From Archilochus colubris (taxonomy: Eukaryota; Chordata; Aves; Apodiformes; Trochilidae), in the NCBI GenBank assembly GCA_023079485.1, contig CM041104.1:2667676-2731675 (forward strand): a DNA stretch of 64,000 nucleotides, written 5' to 3'. Position numbers and translations under genes: made by a program. Positions 52,614 through 61,368 of the stretch are shown here, in pieces; the first letter of the stretch is position 1; the number at the start of each line of letters is the position of its first letter. The notes under the pieces are model-generated. The model searched no databases, had not been told where the DNA came from, and saw only the letters and a program-made list of their open reading frames with translations.

Positions 52614-53211
52614 ACAGAATCATAGAATCACAGAACCATAGAACTGGCTGGGTTGGAAGGGACCTCTGAGATCATCAAGTCCAACCCTTGATCCACTACT
52701 GCTGCAGTTCCCAGCCCATGGCACTCAGTGCCACATCCAGTCTCTTTTTAAATATCTCCAGACACGGAGAATCCACTCCTTCCCTGGGCAGCCCATTCCA
52801 ATGGCTGATCACTCTCTCCATTAAAAAATTCTTTCTAATCTCCAACCTAAACCTCCCCTGGCACAACTTGAGACCCTGCCCTCTTGTCTTGCTGAGAGTT
52901 GCCTGGGAAAAGAGCCCAACCACCCCCTGGCTCCAACCTCCTTTCAGGGAGTTGTAGAGAGTGATGAGGTCTCCCCTGAGCCTCCTCTTCTCCAGCCTCA
53001 ACACCCCCAGTTCCCTCAGCCTCTCCTCATAGCACTTGTGCTCGAGTCCCTTCACCAGCCTGGTTGCCCTCCTTTGGACCTGCTCCAGGACCTCAATCTC
53101 CTTCCTGAACTGAGGGGCCCAGAACTGGACACAGGACTCAAGCTGTGGCCTCACCAGGGCTGCGTACAGGGGCAGAATCACTTCCTTGGACCTGCTGGCC
53201 ACGCTGTTCCA
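52614..53211 (-). mobile_element. Younger CR1 inserted into an older CR1
   Basis: A copy of about 600 bases in minus orientation, starting at its 3' end with ACAGAATCATAGAATCACAG. The minus-strand frame is open for over 170 codons (53220-52696). It carries the CR1 C-terminal segment [20 protein letters not shown], then [20 protein letters not shown], then [20 protein letters not shown]. It is very similar to the plus-strand copy at 24690-25722 and clearly belongs to the same subfamily. It is 5'-truncated and lacks the catalytic reverse-transcriptase core, so it cannot encode active enzyme. Confidence 0.9.
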
Positions 53212-53300
53212 TCTCCCCAAGCATCACATCCAGATAATTTTTAAGCACACTGAGGGATGGAGACTCAAGCACCTCCCTGGGGATGCTGTTCAGTGCTTAA
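53212..53300 (-). mobile_element. Older CR1, continuation after the nested copy
   Basis: It resumes with ATCTCCCCAAGCATCACATC, then a diverged segment with GGGATGGAGACTCAAGCACC and TCCCTGGGGATGCTGTTCAG. This is the CR1 3' region that normally follows the ACTAAACCA motif seen at 52605-52613. The right end is approximate. Confidence 0.75.
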
Positions 53301-56300
53301 CAATCCATCACCCATCGTGTCTCCCTAATGGATTATTTGACCAGACAGACCAACAGACCCCTACCAACTCAGTGTGTACACTCCTGTTACCAACTGCTTT
53401 GCTCTGCTCCCCTCCCAGCACCAGAACGAACTCCACAGCCCCTGGGTTCCTCCCAGCTCACACCATAATCTTCTCAGCATACTGATGAACTGATGTGCAA
53501 TTCCCAGAGCTTTCCAAGTTCCCCTGAACATGAGGCTTCTGCTCCCTAGAAACAGACAGCAATTACAGACTGATCTGTGGAGCTAGAAGGTTCCTTTGTT
53601 TCAAAATCCAGCTGTGGCTCTGCTCAGTGAAACAATTCAATCTCCAGCTGAACACAGGAGGGGTTTAACCCAGTTTTAAATGCAGGGTTACTGCTGCCTT
53701 TATTAAAAGGCTGCAATAGCCTTTGGAAGTATAAATATCAATCAGAAGAGACTTGCATAAGTCAGAAAGGTTCCTTGAGGTCCTTCCATTTTGTTTAGGC
53801 TCTGTAGAAGAATTCAGTCATTATGAAATTAGTGATTCTGGCTGCCAAATGACTTGCTGAAGGTTGTGCTGCTGAATTTCAGCCCAGTTGGCACATGAGC
53901 AGAGTGTGTGAAATCTGCAATGGCAATTTGTGTGATAGGGAAATCTGCCTGGCAGGGAACTGCAAGAATGATTAGGGATCCAAGAAGAAAATCTGTCCCA
54001 AGGAAAAGCAAGTGGAATGTAAGTTGAGTAGACAGTGTGATTATTTGGAAGCCTCCTAGAAGCTTACAATGAATTTTTTTTAACAAAACTAAAGAGAAAA
54101 TGCAACATCCAGATAAAATGAATCAGATCTTGATGGTAAGTAGGGAACTATTACTTAGGGGAAAGAGCAGGGGTTTCTTATGTGTTTAGGAGGGTTTGTG
54201 CCCATGGGAGTTTGAGAGACTGTCACTGGCACAAGACCCACGTGTGAATCCAGCTGCTTCCAGGTGTAATGCAGGATTTGACACCACTAACTCTAATTCA
54301 TGATGTGATATTTATGGATCTGTATTTTCCAGGGAATTTTTCTTTAGTTTACCTTGGTAGGCTCTTGGGTTTGTTTTTCCCTAATGACAGGGAAAAAACT
54401 GCAGTTTCTCAGTAGCTCCAAATCTCCTAGCACATCCCTGAGCCTGGTGGTTCCATCAGGTGTCAGAGCAGCCCTGCTCCTGCAGAGACCTCAGTGAAGT
54501 CGTGCTGCACAAGTTCACCTCTTGAATTTTTTCTTCTGTTGTCTTTAAAGCCTTCTGCTTCTGCCTGGGTCAGTACTGAAGGCCATGGGAAAGAACTGCA
54601 AACCCATCAGGGATTGAACCACATTTTTTAACTCTTTAACCAATAGGTCAGCTGAAGTCTGTTAAAGCAGTGTAAAGCCATGATGATACTGAAAAAATGG
54701 CTGAACCTTGTCTAGAATAAGACTTTGAAGATCATTACAACTGAGGAATTACTTTGGTCCTAGATACATGGCAGAAAACCTTAAAATAAGACCAGTAGAG
54801 ACCAAGGCGCAGGTTTAAGCCTCTACAGTAGACCAGAGTTTGAGTAAGCAATACAAACATGCACCTACCCTGACAATACTGGAAGGTTGTTGGATTCTTA
54901 GGAAGATCCAACTTCCATGGAAGGTAGCAGGATTTTTCTGTGCAAAAACCTGTAATTTATTTACCAAGGAATTTAAAACCCAGGATTCTCCTGCAACTTG
55001 GAACAGGTGCTGGTATTTTCTTGTGATACAGACTTCACAGCCTGAAAACTGCCCTGAGAACACTTTTGGACATCTCTCTGGGTTAGCTGGAACTGCTCAT
55101 CTGTATTTTTATCTCCAGATGATGAACTTGTCTCAGGGTGTCATGAACAATGGGAAGTTTCTGTATGAATTTTCCTATGTAAGAACAGAGGGAAAGGAAA
55201 TATATCCATTCATGACAACCTTCAGGTGCTCTTGTTCTCCTGGTGTTTTAACACTTGGAATCTCATCCTTTTGGAGATGAGGGCATAAGGAGGAAAAGGC
55301 AGAAGAGTCTGAATACACCTTGACTTCTCTTTTGTTTGAGCTGCCAAATATGCACAGAGTCATTATCAGAAAAGAAAAATTTATTTGTGCCTCCACTGAG
55401 ACTCAAGCAATGATATGACCTGAGGGGCAAAGGCACTGTCAGGATGCATCTGGAGGCATTAAAGTATCTCTATGCAGCTGCTCAGCCAGAAAAGCTGCTC
55501 AGATTTCTGAAGTCCTTTCATTGAGCTGAGCCCAAGGCAACATTTAGTAGGAAACGGCCTCTTTAAAAATTAAAAGGAGTTATTTTTGCATCATTTGACT
55601 TGGATTATTTTAAATGTGTTCCATTATGGGTCACCCATGTTGCCTGAAAAATAATGAAATTGCAACTTGTTCTATTCAGATCAATTCCCTGAATATACAG
55701 ACAGCTTTATTGCAGAATTCCTTACACAGCCACAATACAGCCTGTAGTACAGCTACAAAAACTATGAAATTGCCAAGCTTAGGTTCTAGTTCTAGTACAG
55801 ACAGGTGGCATGCAACCTGCACAGATGTTCTCAAGTGTCTCAACAGTGACCAATAAAAAATGACTCCTTACTTTAGTCAAGGATTATCACAAGGCTGAAA
55901 TGACATAAAATTAGCAAGAGGAACTTCTGTTCCTTTATAATCTTGCTCAATCAAATCCAAGCTACCCTTTGTGAGCCAGCTGGAGATGATCTAAACCTTC
56001 AGTAACATTCAGAAGAAAGATCTGTTGTTTATGCTGTAGTGCAAGAGCTCATTGATGTTAAACTTGCATGATTTTTTTTCCAGTTGATCACCACTGTGTT
56101 AAAGACAAGCAGCAGTAGCAAGGAGATTTAAGAGTGGGATGTTGTAAGCCAGGCTGTTCCAAACTGAGAAGATGTACGGGAACAGGAAAGCAGCAGAACC
56201 TCACTGGCAGTGGCAAAGTTGCTTCTTCCACCCATGCCCTTTCCAAAATCAGTTTTCCAAAATCTCAGCAGAAAAGAGAAAGCAAAAAAGTGATTCTTGC

Positions 56301-57148
56301 CCCTTTTTATGAGACTGGGTTCACACTGATGACTTTTACATCACCATAAAAGCATTTATTTTCTGCTTTTTCTAACCTCACTGTGCTAAGTGCTGAACCT
56401 ATAAACTAAAACCTGCTCAGTCAGCACCAGGGCACCACTTACTGCTTTTTCATAAAAATGCCTCTAACTTCTCGTGTTGGATTGCCTCTCATTCCACGTG
56501 ACCTAAAGCAGTCCTCCTTTTATAGTTCTTTTCCTCAGACGTGGATGTACATAACCTTATGGATGCAGTCTTACCAGAAGCACAAGACAGCCATAATATT
56601 TCATTACTTGAACAAGAAACTTCCCTGCAATCACCTTTAATTTTTTTTTTCATCCCACATGAGATGGTCAGTGATCATCTGTGGCCTGCTGTATATTTTG
56701 CTTGGATGTGGGGAAAGTGATGGAATTCAAACACTCAAGAACAACACTAAAATCAAACTTCAAGGCCTGGCAGGGAGTGTTATGACTGCTTTGAAAACAG
56801 AGAAGAATTAGCTGCAGTATTGTGGTATAAAGCTTAACAGAAATTTACCCCAAGAAAAAGAAAAAAAGGAAGGAAAACAGACCTTGGAGATACTGCAGAA
56901 GAAAAAAAAGGCAGGAATTAGTCCCCCAAGACTCTGGGTTTGCCACAACTACTGGTAGACAAATCTCTTTTTTGAACTGGGCAACTTCTCCAGTGACAGC
57001 AGCAGCCTATCTTGAAGACTCTTATCTATTTTAATCAGGCTTCTTCTAGCACCTGCTGAAACCTCTCCAGAGCTCAAGTTTGGCTTACACACACATATGA
57101 AAAGGGCCCTGTGGCATGTATTCCTTGCAAACAATCTGTTCTCCTTAC

Positions 57149-57258
57149 CTCATAGAGTGTAATGATGCCATTTGTCTCATTTGGAGGCTTCCACTGAACA
57201 TAGATCTTCTCTTCAAAAGGTCCTCCTTGGATGGATTCCAAAGGAATGGGACCAGGAA
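57149..57258 (-). CDS. PTPRT: PTPRT exon, first half of the third FN3 domain
   Basis: This 110-nt exon starts in phase 1 (TT completing a Val codon begun by the G at the end of the 58572-58868 exon) and ends in phase 0 after TLYE. The acceptor is preceded by a run of eight C on the gene strand and ends CTTCAG; the donor is GTAAGGAG. It encodes [12 protein letters not shown], then [18 protein letters not shown], then IITLYE. This is the A/B strands of an FN3 fold with the strand-B Trp (QWKPP) and one N-glycosylation sequon (NET). The exon is only 1.3 kb from its upstream partner but 35 kb from its downstream partner. The match to the third FN3 repeat of PTPRT is strong. PTPRM has a related but visibly different sequence here (from memory). 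Confidence 0.9.
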
Positions 57259-58571
57259 CTGAAGGGGGGGGAAAACCAAAACAAAAAATGTTAGAAGCTC
57301 CCACCAGCTCCAGATGTACACACATCAGAAGACAGAGACTGCCAGTTAGGGAATGCAGAGCTGAAAATAAAACAAATAAATATATAATAAAAAACCCCTC
57401 AAGGCACTCCCCTTGCACCAAGGTACTATCAACATTAAAGGCCATGCTCAAGCTTTGGTTCAAATAAGGAAACTAACCAGTAAGTGATACATACAATCAG
57501 AATTCATTAAAATACCCAGGTAATTTCAGTATATACATTTATTCCAGTGCAGTTCAGCAGCAGTAGGAAATTTATTTTGTCCTTCTCTGCCCACACAACA
57601 TCAGAGCTCTCTCCAGCTAAACAGCCAGATTGCACCTTGGCAGAATGTTACTGGGCTGCCCACCTTTATCAATATGAAAGATTGATTCTCACAGTAAAGT
57701 AACAATGTAAGATTTATTTTTTATTATGGCTACAAGGCCAGCTTAAAAAAAACCACTTACTCAAGCAAAATTTTAATGCTGTGGAAGATAACTAACTAAA
57801 TGCACTCCCCAGCTTGTCTGATAAAAACCCTGTTCATTTTTCTGAAGGATCTGCCATCCTCTTATGTCCCTTCCTATGATATACTGGACTGCAAGAGCCA
57901 CTTTCAGCTGAGAGAAACTCAGGACAACAACTTCTCACAGCTCTGCAGAGGCAGAACACTTCTTTTGTAACACATTAGACAGAATGGAGGCTTGTGGTTT
58001 ATGAGAGTCCTTGGTCTGAAATAACTCAGATGGGATAATAACACTTTAAAGCTGTCCACCAGTACCTCCAGAAAACATTTTTGTATCAGGAATGGAAGAA
58101 TTAGCATCAAATGAACTTCCCTTCTGAGAGGTACATAGAATGCTGAGTCCAGGAGATAAGAATTAAAAATGCTGGAAGGGAGGACATTAAACTTCTTTTT
58201 GGGACACTGATGTGAAGGCACAAGAAAAATCAACAAATGCCAGGATTACATTTGCCCATACAAGGGAAGGAAACTGCTCTGTTGGTCCTGGGGAGTCCAG
58301 AACATAACTTCTACAGAAAGAAACCCAGTGCTGTTCTGTAGCTGTGCAGACTGGCATTGATCATTCCCAGCCCTTCAGGAGCCCTGTGCTTTCCAACATA
58401 TGGCTATTAAATGGAAATTATTTACACCTCCAAGTTTTCCTCACATACCACCCTGGCCAGAGAAGCCATCTCTAAGTCTGATGGGACAGAGGGTAATGGT
58501 GCCATTTACAGATTGAAAATATTCATCTTCCTTCCCTAAAAAACCAAGGAAATAAGCCCAACACAACTTAC
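57259..58571 (-). other. PTPRT: PTPRT intron between second and third FN3 domains
   Basis: A 1.3 kb phase 1 intron with GTAAGTTG donor and CTTCAG acceptor. It is by far the shortest intron in the window. I see no repeat element or open frame of note in it. Confidence 0.9.
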
Positions 58572-58868
58572 CATCTTCCTCAGTCTGCACAACCAACTCC
58601 TCACTTTCCATTTTGCCCTCTGGATTGGAGAGGGCCAACCTCAGCCTGATGGTCATGAAGGGCCGAAGACCTCGCAGGGTGTAGTGGGAAGACGTTTGGA
58701 TGAGTTCCTCTGCCTCAAATTTTTGCTGGTTAAACACATACTGGTACTGGACTGTGAGATTGTAGCTGTGGCATCGGGTCACTGCATACCCAAAGGGTTC
58801 CCACTGCAGGGTCAGCTGGCGGGAGCGGATGTCCACGACTTCTACATTTTGTGGCCCATGGACAGGAT
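58572..58868 (-). CDS. PTPRT: PTPRT exon encoding the second FN3 domain
   Basis: This 297-nt exon encodes 98 full codons of a receptor-type protein tyrosine phosphatase ectodomain. It begins in phase 1 (AT completing a split codon, then [12 protein letters not shown]) and ends in phase 1 (QTEED plus a G). The acceptor is CTTGCTTCACAG, preceded by a very T-rich tract, and the donor is GTAAGTTG. The product has the fibronectin III pattern: strand-B Trp in [10 protein letters not shown], a sequon in YNLTVQ, and the strand-E/F signature in [16 protein letters not shown]. In R2B phosphatases the FN3 repeats hold the homophilic adhesion module away from the membrane at cell contacts. The stretch [11 protein letters not shown] and the motif [18 protein letters not shown] match PTPRT better than PTPRM, PTPRK or PTPRU as I remember them. 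The exon covers a whole domain with symmetric 1-1 phases. No stop or frameshift is seen. The family is near certain; the paralogue is somewhat less so. Confidence 0.9.
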
Positions 58869-58870
58869 CT

Positions 58871-58916
58871 GTGAAGCAAGCAGGAAAAAAAAAAAAAAAA
58901 TTAAAAAAAAAATAAT
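58871..58916 (-). promoter_or_regulatory. Long polypyrimidine tract before the second FN3 exon
   Basis: On the plus strand this is two long A runs separated by TT. On the gene strand it is an almost pure T tract followed by CCTGCTTGCTTCACAG. It serves as the polypyrimidine tract of the acceptor and is also a length-variable homopolymer. Confidence 0.65.
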
Positions 58917-59122
58917 TTGACCTTTAAAGAGGTCAGTTATCCATTAGTATTCTGCCTTCCATACTGCCAGGGTGTCCAAGTACTTCACAGCTCTGGATGC
59001 TCTTTACGCTGTAAAGTGATACGGAAATTCATGTCAGCCTCACAAATGCGTTCCATCTCCTAAGCTTTCCCTGTCACAGGGCCCTGAACAGTGATCATGC
59101 TATGGATTCCTGTGAAGCCTCA

Positions 59123-59275
59123 CTGTCCTGGTTTGGGCCAGGATAAAGGTGATTTTCTGTCTTGTAATTTTGCTTTCAGCTAAGTTTCTTGTAAGCAGAC
59201 ACTCACAGAATCCAACAGCGGCAGCACGATGCCCATCAGGTGGGTAGTGTGGAGGTCACACTTCCTTCATGCTTA
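59123..59275. mobile_element. Possible solo LTR fragment of an avian endogenous retrovirus
   Basis: The sequence begins TGTCCTGGTTTGGGCCAGGA and continues with TTTCTGTCTTGTAATTTTGC. It resembles an LTR-type repeat I recall as common in songbird genomes. No coding region, primer-binding site or target-site duplication can be seen, and the boundaries are estimates. The call rests on memory rather than internal evidence. Confidence 0.4.
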
Positions 59276-61333
59276 ACAGCAAAAAAACCCACAAAAATTG
59301 ATGGTTCATCAAATTGGTTCACTTGAAAGTGCCTAAATACCTTGGTGAGACTCAGGCTGAGCAATGCAAATACATAGGAAATGGCTGTCAGGGAAGGAAC
59401 ATCACTTGACTTTCAATTTAGCTACACATCCCCTACACCCTCCTGCCCACCCTAAACCCATCCTGCTCAGAGACTAAAGCCTCACTCTTAGACTTCCACC
59501 ATCCCAGAGCTACTACCCCCTCAATTTTTTCAATTCTTGAATATTTTGGCCACGCAGCAGATGAACAGATCATGCCACTCCTTGGATAAGTTTTCTGAGT
59601 CATCTCAACTTTGTGCCAATAAAACTTTTATTTCAGCACATACCAATACCTTGGCCTCATCAAAGTTTCCTTTCTCTTTATTATTCCTTCTACAGTATCT
59701 GGCTGAGTCTCAGTTTGAATATTCATATGAAGGAATCATTTTCACCTGCTGTTCCTTAATTTATTTTTAACAGCATAACTCAAATGCTCTGACTACAGAC
59801 TCTGTGCTTTATATAAAATATAAATGCATGCACTGCTAGACATGCAGACATAAAGAATGAAGGATGGGTAAAAATCAGTGTTTGAGATCTGTCAGGTGGT
59901 AACCATGCTACGTATCATAATTTGCTTATCTGACATTTCTTCAACTTGTGTAGCTCTTTGGTGGCTTTGCTCAATATGTCTCTAAGCTGGTCAATTAGAA
60001 AATACATAATTTCACAAATATTCTTGATTTCTAACACAATTTAGTGTTTCACTCACTTCTCACATTCTCCTGTGATTTCAGCCCATGCAAGGAACAGAAC
60101 ATTTTCATGGAAACAAAGTCCCAAGGACTCCCAAATACCAATTACACTTCTTTGAAAGATAAATAAGGTGCAGAAAAAGCCTTCTTGTAATTCCTTAAAG
60201 GAAACCATGCTCCAGCCATGCTGTCTTCAACCTACTAATGCAATAGCAGAAAATACTCTCTAACAACCAGCATATTCTGTATTACTTCTAAAGAAACCCC
60301 AGTGATTGCCCATGGAAAAAGAGCTGCTTCTGAAATGAACATTTTTCTGAATCTTTATACAGATACAAACACACTCAGAAGCTGTTGAAATTCAAGAGCT
60401 ATTAAAGGACCAGGGATCTAAAGCTGGCAACTGGGTTAGGATTCTGTATGACATGTCATTCCCTTAGCACCCAGAAAACCTCTTACATGAAAAAAAAATA
60501 AATTATGTGTATGTGTAGGTATGCACATATATATCAGCATTATTCCTTTACCCTAGGTCCATGAAAAGAACACTTCTGTAGATGAATTTTATAAAGAAAG
60601 AGATGGCTCTGTGAAATCTTTCAGCCTCTGAAACTGTAAAAGCAAGTACAAGTCTTGTTCCAAGATGCTTTGAAAGGAAAGAAGTCCAAAAAGCAGATGT
60701 TTGTCCTCCAGAACTCTCCACAACACCAAAGCATCAGCTCCAGACCCCAAACCAGAATGTGGTTGAGACACAGCAAAAATATTTCATGCCAAGACAAGGA
60801 TGCAGCTGAAGACAGCAATTAACCTCCATGTTAATTCTGTACTGCTTGGGGATTTCTGTAAGTTCTGGACTGAATAGCTAATTAGAGGGTGTTTGCTTTA
60901 CTGATTTCAGATGTGCTGACTTTATCCATGGGTAAGGAATGACTGACTGAGCAGCACCTCACCAAGTCAGATGGGCTAAACCTGGACCAGGGAAAATTTT
61001 TAGTTTGCTTTCTCATTTTTTTCATATTTACCCTTTTCTTTCTTAACCAAAGTTGTATGTCTGGGAACTGCCTGTATCTCCAAGTTTCTAATTCTACTCA
61101 AAATGTTACTTTAAATGCTTTAAGATACACCCCAAGGGCTTACTTTACTTCTTCTCAACACAAGTTTTCCATAGAGTAACCAGCCTATTAACAGCTACAT
61201 TGCAGCTTCCAAGGATAGTCCAGACCTCACTTAACAATCACAGAACACAGCAGAGAAGAAGCATTCTCCCAAGAACTGTCTGTTCTCAGGCTGATAATCC
61301 TAAAATGTGAGATTTTGCAGTGGGGAAAAAAAA

Positions 61334-61368
61334 AATATATATTATATATATTATATATATTATATATA
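61334..61368. repeat. TA-rich tandem repeat
   Basis: About three units of an ATATATATT-like 9-11 bp motif following a poly-A run. Confidence 0.8.

Larger units (their letters stand above)
22153..57148 (-). other. PTPRT: 35 kb PTPRT intron splitting the third FN3 domain
   Basis: This phase 0 intron runs from donor GTAAGGAG to acceptor TTTGCAG, interrupting the third FN3 domain after TLYE. It holds all the CR1 LINE copies found in the window, several simple repeats, and a few AT-rich blocks that could be conserved regulatory elements. Open frames of 100-146 codons occur on both strands, but none has recognisable domains or splice context. Outside the listed repeats the sequence is unremarkable intron. 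Very large introns are known for PTPRT in vertebrates. Confidence 0.88.

Noticed and set aside
54840..55280. 146-codon plus-strand open frame
   Set aside because: It matches no family I recognise, lies opposite the gene strand, and overlaps a minus-strand frame of similar quality.
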